NCBI GenBank assembly: GCA_013399015.1
Contig: VWZX01005783.1
Coordinates: forward strand, 311,555 to 375,554
Reading direction: 5' to 3'
DNA length: 64,000 nucleotides
From: Galbula dea
Taxonomy: Eukaryota > Chordata > Aves > Piciformes > Galbulidae
Shown here: positions 39,576 through 48,206 of the stretch, in pieces
Numbering within the stretch: position 1 is the stretch's first letter
Layout of the letters: every line of letters begins with the position of its first letter
The notes under the pieces: model-generated
What the model saw: the letters and a program-made list of their open reading frames with translations, nothing else
Database searches by the model: none
Told to the model about the DNA's origin: nothing
Program-made: the position numbers and the translations under genes

Positions 39576-40397
39576 GTGAGCAGCAGCATGCATGCCAGTA
39601 ACACGGGTCCTTCACCCCAGCAGAGGCTGCTAGGACAGAGATCGCACAACACCTCCTACACTCAACATGCTGGGAGGTCTTGTAGGAACGTGATGTGGTT
39701 TGGATTGTTGGTGATGTCCCAGCACTGTGTGAGCCCTCCTGCAAGGGGTGCAGCGGCAGCTTCCAGCCCAAACAAGAGATGCACAGAAACACTCAGTGCA
39801 CAGAGGCAGGTGGGAGCTGTTGGGCAGCATCTTCCTCTGAGGATATTCTGCATCATCCTGAATGTTTTTACAGAAGGAGGTTTAGGGCCACAGGCTGGGT
39901 CCAGCACTGCCTCAGCACGCCTTGGGTCAGGGCGAGGGATTCTTTCGTCTCACACTCAAGCACATCAGAATCTGCTCAAGAACAGGAGTCAGGGGACCAG
40001 GGTGTCCCCTGGCATGTGCCTTATCCCCACAGGGCAGCAGTGCAGAGATGTCCTTTGGGAGCCCATCCCAGAGAAATTAAGATGAAGCTGGAGTAGGATA
40101 CAGGGCATTTTGTGTGTGATGCTGTGCTGGCTCCTGGGAAGTCTTCATCCCTGCCTCATGTTTAGAGATTTTCGGTGTGGTATTGCTGTGTCCTAGGTCT
40201 TATCCTACCACATCTCTGTCACCTGTTTTTGCTGTGTGGCACCCCAGCACCACAGCCTGGCTCATCCCAGGCAAAACCCTCCCTCCTCTCATGCCACTCA
40301 TGTCAGAGTGATTCCATGTAGAAAAATACCCTTGTGGTTTCATCTGTGTTGTTGAAAACACCTTAATTATTTGATCTATTCCTTTTGTTCCAAACAG
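39576..40397 (+). other. RAP1GAP2: RAP1GAP2 intron 4
   Basis: 822-base intron. Nothing else was recognised in it. Confidence 0.8.
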
Positions 40398-40442
40398 GCC
40401 CCGAAACTTGAAGAACAGAGAACTGGAAGCCAAAAACATAAG
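40398..40442 (+). CDS. RAP1GAP2: RAP1GAP2 coding exon 5 (GoLoco core)
   Basis: 45 nt, phase 0-0, encoding APKLEEQRTGSQKHK (residues 68-82). E73-Q74-R75 matches the D/E-Q-R triad of GoLoco motifs, whose Arg reaches into the Galpha nucleotide pocket. The acceptor is ccaaacag. The donor gttggt departs from gtragt and looks weak. Confidence 0.93.
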
Positions 40443-41007
40443 GTTGGTTGAGTTTTGTGTCTTGTGTGAATCTTTTCGAGTACCCCCCTCTTCCCCCNCA
40501 AAGGCAGTCCCTCAGAGGACTAAAAAGGATTTAAATGTTGTCTAAAAACGAAGGACTGATTGAATTGCAAAGATGAGAGGCTGGTGCCTGCAAATCCCTA
40601 ATCCAGCTTTGTGTCCAAACCCATGTATTTCAGTGGGAGCTATGTAGAATTGTGGGGTTCTGCTGTGGGGTTGAGAAGCTTACACTGATAACAGGGCCCC
40701 TTTGGAAAGGGGCTGACTCTGCTGCAGAGCTTTCCCATAGCTCCCAAGTGGGGAGGAATCGCCGGAACAAGTCCCTGGGCACATGCTGTCACAGCTGCCA
40801 GGGCTGGCAGCCATTGCCACACAGCCTCACCCAGCACGAGCATCACTTCTTCACCACCCGGCACTCGGTGCAGGGATTGGGAATGGGAGGGACCAGGGCA
40901 GCAGGTGGCTGAAAGTGCTCACTGGGTGAGAAGTGCCAGGCTGTGGTTTTAAGGACAGCTGGTGGGGAGCAGATGGTCACACACACTGTTTTGATTCCTT
41001 TTTCCAG
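40443..41007 (+). other. RAP1GAP2: RAP1GAP2 intron 5
   Basis: 565-base intron starting gttggt and ending ttttccag. It contains one ambiguous base (n at 40498) in a C-run about 55 bases after exon 5. Nothing else was recognised. Confidence 0.8.
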
Positions 41008-41040
41008 GAAGACTACATCCCATACCCCAGCATCGATGAG
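41008..41040 (+). CDS. RAP1GAP2: RAP1GAP2 coding exon 6
   Basis: 33 nt, phase 0-0, encoding EDYIPYPSIDE (residues 83-93), a signature shared by RAP1GAP and RAP1GAP2 just before the first folded domain. The acceptor is ttttccag and the donor gtgggt. Confidence 0.95.
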
Positions 41041-41345
41041 GTGGGTGCCCTGAACCACCCTGAATGCCTTTCCAAAATTACCAGAGAAATTGGGGGAGAA
41101 CCTGTTTCTGGGAGGAGCTGCATGAAGCACATTCCCCATCCCTGCCTTTGTGGCTGTTGCTTTTCTTGGTAGCCTGTGGCCTCTTCCTGGAGGGAGAGAG
41201 GAGGTTTCAGCAAGGGGATGGGTTTGCTTTTGCAGTGCCAGGGCTGGGGGCTGCTGCAGGAGGGGGCAGCAGGGGGGCAGGACATTGGGCCAATGAGCCT
41301 CTGCACCCCACATCTTCCTGACTCCTCATGGGCACGTCTCTGCAG
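41041..41345 (+). other. RAP1GAP2: RAP1GAP2 intron 6
   Basis: 305-base intron ending in ctctgcag. Nothing else was seen. Confidence 0.8.
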
Positions 41346-41555
41346 ATCCTAGAGAAGGGCAGCCCCTACCCACTGATCATTCTGCCCCAGTTTGGGGGGT
41401 ACTGGATCGAAGACCCGGAGAACCTCGGCACGCCCACCTCATCTGACAGCAGCATCTGTGAGGAAGAGGAGGAGAACCTCAGCCCCAGTACCTATGGCTA
41501 CAAGCTGGAGTGCAAAGGAGAGGCCAGAGCCTACAGGAAGCATTTCCTGGGGAAG
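41346..41555 (+). CDS. RAP1GAP2: RAP1GAP2 coding exon 7
   Basis: 210 nt, phase 0-0, residues 94-163. It begins ILEKGSPYPLIILPQFGGYW, continues IEDPENLGTP and the acidic run CEEEEENLSP, and ends RAYRKHFLGK. ILPQFGGYWIE opens the dimerisation-type domain preceding the RapGAP catalytic domain in Rap1GAP structures. The acidic loop after Ser-rich TSSDSS is a likely flexible segment. Confidence 0.97.
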
Positions 41556-42116
41556 GTGGGTGCCCCCACCCTGGGTGGCAATCTGTTGGCTGGAAATTGC
41601 ACACACACACTCAAGAGAAAAAAAAAGAAATTCTAAAAATTGTGAGCAAAACTTGCAAATTTTGTAATTCCCTCTTTACAAGGAGAGGACAGGAGACCAG
41701 CCATGACTGTGATGGGCATGTATATGGCCTCTGACCCCTGCCCTGCAGCCAGCCAGTAGGGACTCCCAGGAACCTGGGTGGGCACTGCCAGCTCTGAGCC
41801 CACCCTGTCTGCAGGGATCTGTGTCTCAGCTGGACCTGGGACAATCAGGGTGGCTGGTGCCTGTCTGCCTCTTGCTCCCAGTCCTGTAGTCCTCTTTCTC
41901 TACTGCACAAAGCTGAGAGCAGGGTGCTAAAGTCCACGGGAAGAGGGATTAAAGCTCTGGTCCCCACGAGGAGGGGGTGTAGGTGTTTGCACCTGTGGGG
42001 CAGGAGGGTGTTGAGGTGGCACACAAGTCCTTGTCTCCTGGCCATGGTGTAGGGCAGTGTCCTGGCTGTCAGCAAGCTGCCTCCCTCACCACTAACCTGC
42101 TGTTTTCTATTCTTAG
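41556..42116 (+). other. RAP1GAP2: RAP1GAP2 intron 7
   Basis: 561-base intron with a short CA run just after exon 7. No other feature was seen. Confidence 0.8.
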
Positions 42117-42220
42117 GATCATTTAAATTTTTATTGTACAGCCAGCAGCCTCGGAAATCTGATCCTTTCCATTAAGTGCGAGGAGGCAGATGGCACGGAA
42201 TATTTAAGGATTATTCTCAG
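42117..42220 (+). CDS. RAP1GAP2: RAP1GAP2 coding exon 8
   Basis: 104 nt, phase 0 to 2, residues 164-198. It encodes DHLNFYCTASSLGNLILSIK, then CEEADGTEYLRIILR. NFYCTASSLGNL is a conserved strand/loop of the family. The acceptor is ttcttag and the donor gtatgg. Confidence 0.97.
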
Positions 42221-42744
42221 GTATGGGGAAAAAAAGTGCTTTGTTTAACAAAATATTTTCTCTCTCGGGGTCTCTTACTTTGTTTCTGCAATAAATGCTA
42301 GACCCAGTCTGTCTGTGGCACACAGAGGGGCTCAGGGTGGGGTGGGAAGAGGCAGCAGCATCATCCTTTTACTGTCTCTGGGGCTGCCTGTCCCCTGCAG
42401 ATGAACATGAGACTCTGATCCATTGCTAATCCTGCTAAAACTGTATGTAAACCTCTTTGTGACAGAGGGTAACACCAGGCACATCTATCCCCACCTCTCT
42501 GTGAGCTGACAAGACCCAGTGCCCTTGAACCCCTGTGTCATTTCCCTCCAAACCATGAATATTTTAAAAGCTGCAGAGATGAGAAGAAAAATCAAGGCTC
42601 TGCTTAAGCACCAGACCCAAGAAATGCTGCAGAACATCATTTCCCAGCAGAGCCTCACTGCCTGCACCCCCCAGGAGGGAGCTGCTGCAGCCTCTCCCGA
42701 CCTTAGACACTCTGTCACTCCTGCTCGGTTCTGTTCTTTCCCAG
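42221..42744 (+). other. RAP1GAP2: RAP1GAP2 intron 8
   Basis: 524-base intron ending ctttcccag. Nothing else was recognised. Confidence 0.8.
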
Positions 42745-42823
42745 GTCCAAAGTGAAGACATTGCATGAAAGGATCCCCCTGGCAGGGTTCAGCAAGCTGC
42801 CCAGTATCCCCCAGATTGCAAAG
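42745..42823 (+). CDS. RAP1GAP2: RAP1GAP2 coding exon 9
   Basis: 79 nt, phase 2 to 0, residues 198-224: (R)SKVKTLHERIPL, then AGFSKLPSIPQIAK. It links the N-terminal domain to the catalytic domain. Confidence 0.97.
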
Positions 42824-43284
42824 GTAGGATATGGGATACCTGCAGCAAAGCTTGTGCCACTCTGCCCAGCTTTGGGCAGTGATGGGTGGCATTGGGCAAC
42901 GTTGGGCAGCAGCCCCTGGGTTCTTGGCCCCAAAAGAGAGCTTGGCAGGTGGTCGTATGCACTGGTTGGCCTTGCTGCTGGTTTCCCACTGATCCCAGGA
43001 AGGTCACTGGTTGATATCTGGGGGAGGAGATGAGGAAGTGGCAAGCATTGTTGACCCATGGAGAGGTCTGTGACTTCTCTTTCTTCATCCTCAGTTGGTT
43101 ACCTGCCAGGCCACGCAGCATCCCAGTGGGAGGATGTGTAGAGGGGTGCTCCTGCAGCTGGAGGACTGGATTTGGCTCCTTTATAAGACATTCATAGCCT
43201 GGCTGTGGAGTTTTGACAGGACAAGGGTGTCTGTTCTGTGCACCCAGGGAGCCAGCACTGACTGCTTTTTCCCTTTGCCCACAG
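42824..43284 (+). other. RAP1GAP2: RAP1GAP2 intron 9
   Basis: 461-base intron. Nothing else was recognised. Confidence 0.8.
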
Positions 43285-43338
43285 GCCTTCTGCGATGATG
43301 CCTCTGGGCTGAAGTTTAACCCGGTTCTGTACCCCAAG
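43285..43338 (+). CDS. RAP1GAP2: RAP1GAP2 coding exon 10
   Basis: 54 nt, phase 0-0, residues 225-242: AFCDDASGLKFNPVLYPK. It lies at the entry to the RapGAP catalytic domain. The acceptor is ttgcccacag and the donor gtgaga. Confidence 0.97.
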
Positions 43339-44598
43339 GTGAGATAACTTACTGAAATCAGTCATGTATTTGGCAGAGAAGGTCAGAAAGGGCTGATTTT
43401 CCCCTTTTCTCCAAGATCCAACAGCTACTTTGATACAGAGCATGGATGTTTGTGCTGTATCTCCCTAGTTCTCTAGCTTTGCATCCACCTGCACAGAGCT
43501 GGGCTGGGTGAGCCTCTGGCAGCCGGTTAGGTCGTGGCCATCTGCTGGCACCTGCAGGCCACCAACTCATTCTGTCAACTGCCACCGAGGACTGATGGGA
43601 CTTTGATATTAATCTGCCCTTGGATCATGGGGAAGCAGGGAAAGGCAATTGTCTTTGGGGCATGAAACCAACCTGGATCTTGGTTTGATGCCATAAACCT
43701 GGTGAGGTGGGTTGAACCTGCACTTGAGAAGCTCTGCAGGAAGAAGTGCAGAAGGTCACTGCAGGGGACAGAGTGCTACATCTGGGTGGCAGTGCCCACT
43801 GGTGACATACCTGGACTGACTCACCCATTCCGGGATCACTTGTCCTCCTGTGTGCTCTTGTGCTGCCATGGGGACCTGCTCCTGGGAAGTTACAGAGCAA
43901 ATCCATCATTCTCAAGTACCTTTTATGTGGAAAACATTTCCTGCAGGCACAGCAGTCAGTTATGAGGCAGTTTCACCACCTTTTGATGTAGCCAAGGTCA
44001 AACCAATTTTACTCATCCATTGTCAATATTGGTGTTGCAACCAAACCCTTTTCTGGATGTTTGAGAACAGCTGATGCCCACTCAGGGAAGATGAACATCT
44101 CCGACTCAGCCCTTGGAGAGCAGAGCTGAGCTGGGGCCAGAGACCTGGAGTGCTGTGGGAACTGCTGTTATTTGCACCCAAACAGCATCAAACTTCCCCC
44201 AGAAAACCTGTGAGAGGTTGGGGATCCCTGGACACCCCAACCACATCTGGGCACTGAGGCTGCAGCTCCTGCTCACCCAAAGCCCATGGGCATCTCTGCA
44301 GTCTGGAGGAGGCTGCAGCAATCCTGAGAACCAAAGCTGGAGCCGCTGTTGAAAACTTTTGGCCTAATTATGTGGAAATTTGGATTCTGACTCCCTTCTG
44401 CTCCCTCGGGCACTGCCTGGCTGTTGCCCTAGCACACTGCAGCTCTCGGGGGCTCTGCCCCATGCTGTGGCCAGTGGTGATGGCAAGAGCTGAGCAGAGA
44501 GGTGACCCTGGCCAGCAGTTCTTGAAGCAGCATTTGCTCTGCTGGGCGTCATGTTTTGAACTAGCAAATGAAGTAATGCATGTTTTGCTTTCCTGCAG
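43339..44598 (+). other. RAP1GAP2: RAP1GAP2 intron 10
   Basis: 1,260-base intron. No exon, repeat or other element was recognised. Confidence 0.8.
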
Positions 44599-44682
44599 GC
44601 ATCTCAGATGATCGTGTCTTATGATGAACATGAGGTCAATAACACGTTCAAGTTTGGTGTGATCTACCAGAAGTTCAGGCAG
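44599..44682 (+). CDS. RAP1GAP2: RAP1GAP2 coding exon 11 (RapGAP domain)
   Basis: 84 nt, phase 0-0, residues 243-270: ASQMIVSYDEHEVNNTFKFG, then VIYQKFRQ. FKFGV(I/L)Y is a signature of the Rap/RanGAP domain fold. Confidence 0.98.
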
Positions 44683-45373
44683 GTGAGTAGCTCCTGTGCC
44701 AGTCCTGTGGAGCACATTCTCCCCTGCTGGAGGTCTGCGTCTCACCAGTGCAAATTCATCCCTGCAGTTAATTCTGTCAGGTGCAGCCCGTCATGCTACA
44801 GGCTGTCCTCACTAATGACACATTTCTTATTGCTCCCATCTTTCTCTGGCTCATTAAAAAATGATGTGACTGAAAAAATTCAGCGTGGAAGTCAGCCCAC
44901 AAGCTGCTGTAGGGAAAAGCGGATGTGGAAGTGGATTTTAGCAGGCATGGTATTTTAATCAGCTATATGTTTAGACAGGGAAACAGTTCCATTTGTCTTG
45001 GAGGACTTGTGGGCTATGGAGACACACATTTGTGAAAATGCTGTCATTAGCCGGGGGACTCCGGATGGGGAGCGCGGAGGCAGCTGAGTCGTATAACTCA
45101 CTGAAGATTACTCTGACAGGCACTCTAATTATCTTTACATATTGCATTTTATTTTGGATTGAGTAACTCAAGCAAGACCATAATTAAGGTCTTGCTGTTT
45201 TGAAACATAGCATGCAAGGGACGATTAAGACAGGGATTTTCCAATGGAGGATTCAGCTGTGTTTTGGGATTTCCTCACTGTTGTCCTAAGGTCCTTGTTG
45301 TTGGTCAGAAGTTGCTCTCACCACCTTTACCTTCGGGTGTTTTGGTGGCTGAGATGCACCCTATGTTTTGTAG
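44683..45373 (+). other. RAP1GAP2: RAP1GAP2 intron 11
   Basis: 691-base intron with a small CpG-containing patch near 45048-45095 and a 9-bp inverted repeat at 45171-45196. It resembles conserved non-coding DNA, but that cannot be shown from one sequence. Confidence 0.7.
45171..45196. repeat. Inverted repeat, 9-bp arms
   Basis: AGCAAGACC (45171-45179) and its perfect reverse complement GGTCTTGCT (45188-45196) around the 8-base spacer ataattaa, in intron 11. Confidence 0.9.
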
Positions 45374-45474
45374 ACCCAGGAGGAGGAATTGTTCGGCAAT
45401 AATGAAGAGAGCACTGCCTTCAAGAACTTCTTGAGTTTTCTGGGAGACACCATAACACTCCAGGACTTCAAAGG
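45374..45474 (+). CDS. RAP1GAP2: RAP1GAP2 coding exon 12 (RapGAP domain)
   Basis: 101 nt, phase 0 to 2, residues 271-304: TQEEELFGNNEESTAFKNFL, then SFLGDTITLQDFK(G). Q-x-E-E-E-x-x-x-N is conserved in RapGAP catalytic domains. The acceptor is gttttgtag and the donor gtaagt. Confidence 0.98.
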
Positions 45475-46116
45475 GTAAGTTAAATACATTTAACAAGAGA
45501 CCATGTCATGTGTAAAAATATCTACTATGCAAGAACAGAAGTCATCTCACTCCTGAGCGGGATGTGCAGAGCAGAAGCAAATATAGCCTTGGCTTCTTTT
45601 ACAAAACTGGGGGAGTTTTCAAAAAAATTGGAGCTGCCAAGAGAGGAAAAACTTCCTTTAATGCAGTTTTGAGGTTATGAGAAAATCTGGATATATTCTG
45701 CTATAGATGAAAGGAACTTTGTGTGGAAGCACACCCGGTCCAATGCTGCGGGCTCAGCCATGGCGTGCCTCCATGGCGGGCATGATGCTGGCAGAGATCC
45801 CCCCCTCCCCATGCCAGTGAGAGGGCTGGGGGCTGCCAGGTGTGGTCAGCTGACTGCAGCACTGCTGGTCTCAAGGCCGCAGTCAGCCCTGGTCACTGGC
45901 ACAGCTCTGCCGCACAGCCGAGTTTCAGAGTGGTGCCGGCAGTGCCTGGTGACAATTCATGACGCACGGTTTGTTCTTTGCCGTTCGCTCGCTGCTAGAT
46001 AAAGATAAATAAGCTGGTTTGTTCTGTCGCCCTGTCCCCTGACAGCCGCTGGCACTCTCTGCTCAGCTTTCAATTAATATTTCTTCATTTCTCCCCAACT
46101 TTCCCTTGGTCTCCAG
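45475..46116 (+). other. RAP1GAP2: RAP1GAP2 intron 12
   Basis: 642-base intron. The part from about 45900 to 46080 has a tgacgcac core, CpGs and two adjacent AGATAA (GATA-type) sites at 45997-46009. It is a possible enhancer but is otherwise unrecognised. Confidence 0.65.
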
Positions 46117-46246
46117 CTTTCGAGGAGGTCTGGATGTCAGCCACGGGCAGACGGGAGCAGAGTCTGTGTACACGGTGTTCAGGGACAGGGAGATAATGTT
46201 TCACGTCTCTACCAAGCTGCCTTTTACCGAAGGAGATGCACAGCAA
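46117..46246 (+). CDS. RAP1GAP2: RAP1GAP2 coding exon 13 (RapGAP domain)
   Basis: 130 nt, phase 2 to 0, residues 304-347: (G)FRGGLDVSHGQTGAESVYTV, then FRDREIMFHVSTKLPFTEGD and AQQ. F-R-G-G-L-D and M-F-H-V-S-T-x-L-P are hallmarks of the RapGAP fold. Confidence 0.98.
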
Positions 46247-46423
46247 GTAAGAGATGAGCTTCCTTGTGCCAAGCCCCTGAGCAGGGATGTGCTGGCACTG
46301 TCCTGCCCAGTGCCACCAGCTGCCAAACCCTAGCGCCAGCCTGTGCCCTCAGAGCAGACGTTTGCTCCTGAGGGAGCAGAGCTGCCCAGCTTTACCAACC
46401 AAATGCCTTTCCTCTTGATTTAG

Positions 46424-46579
46424 CTCCAGAGGAAGAGGCACATTGGCAATGACATTGTGGCAATCATTTTCCAAGAGGAGAACACGCCGTTTGTCCCTGA
46501 CATGATTGCCTCCAACTTCTTGCACGCCTACATCGTCGTGCAGGTGGAAAATCCCGAGGCAGACAACACAGTCTACAAG
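46424..46579 (+). CDS. RAP1GAP2: RAP1GAP2 coding exon 14 (catalytic Asn thumb)
   Basis: 156 nt, phase 0-0, residues 348-399. It begins LQRKRHIGNDIVAIIFQEEN and continues TPFVPDMIASNFLHAYIVVQ. Asn356 in H-I-G-N-D-I-V corresponds to the Rap1GAP Asn thumb (Asn290 in the human RAP1GAP crystal-structure numbering as I recall), the residue that drives GTP hydrolysis on Rap1. It is intact, so the protein should be catalytically competent. Intron 13 before it is only 177 bases. Confidence 0.98.
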
Positions 46580-47358
46580 GTGAGGGGAGTCACGACTTGC
46601 CCGGGCCAGCTTTTGCTTCAGCATCTCGGGGCAAGGTCCGGAGGTGGCTGCCCAGCACCTCCCCTGCCAGTGTGCTCAGTGGGACAACCAGTATGACACC
46701 ACACTGGGCTATGGATGTGTATGTTAAACAGACATGCACACACATGTTTTTATGTATGCACTATGACATCACATGTATGCATACATACAGATGTGTATAA
46801 AAGATGTGCATCTATAATAGCATGCTCATTTGCTAAAGATTTTTGATCCTACTCAGTATTTGCAAAGGCCTCAGAACAGCTTATCCCCATCTAATGATCA
46901 CTTCAGTGTAGGTAGCACAAACCTGGTATCTCTCTGGTCTCTGTGAAGAGATCCAGTAAGATATAATTTTTTAAACTGGAAGCACTTTGCCTAGAGCCAC
47001 AAATGAGAACAGAATTTGTAGGCAGCCAATGTAAAAAGCTGTGTATGGTTAACCCTTTTGTGGAAGCAGGAGTGATGACTGAGGAGGGTTGGGGAGGAGA
47101 GGTCCCTCCGGCTGGGAGAAAGTCAGGATGCCCTTGGCTCTCACATGCTGAGGCATATCTGGTGGGGTAGGGCTGGGCTGAGCTGGGGCTGAGCTGGGAT
47201 GAGCTGGGATGGGTTGAGCTAGTCTGATCAAGGCTTGGCTTTGCTGGGCTGAGGAGAGTACCATCCACCCACGTCTGGTACCCTCCAAGAGAGGGTCATC
47301 ACTGTGCTAGGGCTGCCATGCTGCACCCACGGGAATAATGTTTCTCTTGGCTCTGCAG
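46580..47358 (+). other. RAP1GAP2: RAP1GAP2 intron 14
   Basis: 779-base intron with a TG/ATAC-rich stretch (about 46730-46800) and a G-rich ten-base-type repeat of 'gggctgagct/gggatgagct' (about 47165-47220). No exon was recognised. Confidence 0.75.
47165..47220. repeat. GGGCTGAGCT / GGGATGAGCT tandem repeat
   Basis: About five imperfect ten-base units in intron 14. Confidence 0.75.
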
Positions 47359-47430
47359 GTATCAGTCACAGCCCGGGAAGATGTCCCGTCCTTTGGCCCG
47401 CCCCTGCCAAGCCCACCAGTGTTCCAGAAG
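47359..47430 (+). CDS. RAP1GAP2: RAP1GAP2 coding exon 15 (RapGAP domain)
   Basis: 72 nt, phase 0-0, residues 400-423: VSVTAREDVPSFGPPLPSPP, then VFQK. V-P-x-F-G-P-P-L-P is highly conserved near the end of the catalytic domain. Confidence 0.98.
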
Positions 47431-47810
47431 GTGAGAGCTGAGATGGGAAGTATATTCAGACCATATAAAATGTAGATCTACATGTCTGAGGTGTTTCCAA
47501 GCACACCTGCTTAAGGGAAAAACATGACTTCTGGAATTTCTATGCATTTTATTCTGATTTCACCATGGCACAGCATAATTCTTGCAATGTGGCAGCTTGC
47601 AGCTCTGCTGCTGGACACCCATGTTGGTGCAGGGGTGATGGGTGGTGCAGGAGAGCACCCCAAGCCCATCTGGGGTTTTTCACCAATGCTCCCACATCTG
47701 GAGGGGTCTGCAGGGTGCTGTGGGCTTGTCTTTTGGGTTAGTAGAGCTCTGGTGCCAGAGATATGCAGAGTCCTTTGATGATGGGTGTTTTCCACCTTGG
47801 CTGCCCCCAG
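47431..47810 (+). other. RAP1GAP2: RAP1GAP2 intron 15
   Basis: 380-base intron. Nothing else was recognised. Confidence 0.8.
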
Positions 47811-47897
47811 GGCCCCGAGTTCCGGGAGTTCCTGCTGACCAAGCTTATCAACGCCGAGAATGCCTGCTGCAAGTCTGACAAGTTTGCCAAGCTGGAG
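47811..47897 (+). CDS. RAP1GAP2: RAP1GAP2 coding exon 16 (end of RapGAP domain)
   Basis: 87 nt, phase 0-0, residues 424-452: GPEFREFLLTKLINAENACC, then KSDKFAKLE. F-R-x-F-L-L-T-K-L-I/T-N-A-E is the closing helix of the RapGAP domain. Intron 16 after it is only 174 bases. Confidence 0.98.
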
Positions 47898-48071
47898 GTA
47901 GCACTGCCCACCTGTCCCTGCCCAGGGATGAGTGACCAAAGTGTGACTCAATGGCTGTGGGGCCCTTGGGGCAGGTGCTGCTCTCAGAGGGGATGAGCCA
48001 GTTGTCCTGTGGGTCAGCATGGCTGTCCCCTCCCTTGGGACCCTTGGCTGAGCCCATTCTCACTCCTCCAG

Positions 48072-48206
48072 GACCGAACACGGGCTGCCTTGTTGGACAA
48101 CCTTCATGATGAGCTTCATGGGCACACGCAGACCATGCTGGGGCTGGGGCCTGAGGAGGACAAGCTGGAGAATGGGGGTCATGGAGGCTTTCTGGAGTCT
48201 TTCAAG
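48072..48206 (+). CDS. RAP1GAP2: RAP1GAP2 coding exon 17
   Basis: 135 nt, phase 0-0, residues 453-497. It begins DRTRAALLDNLHDELHGHTQ and ends NGGHGGFLESFK. R-T-R-x-x-L-L-D-x-L follows the catalytic domain in all Rap1GAPs. The remainder is the more variable start of the C-terminal region. Confidence 0.97.
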
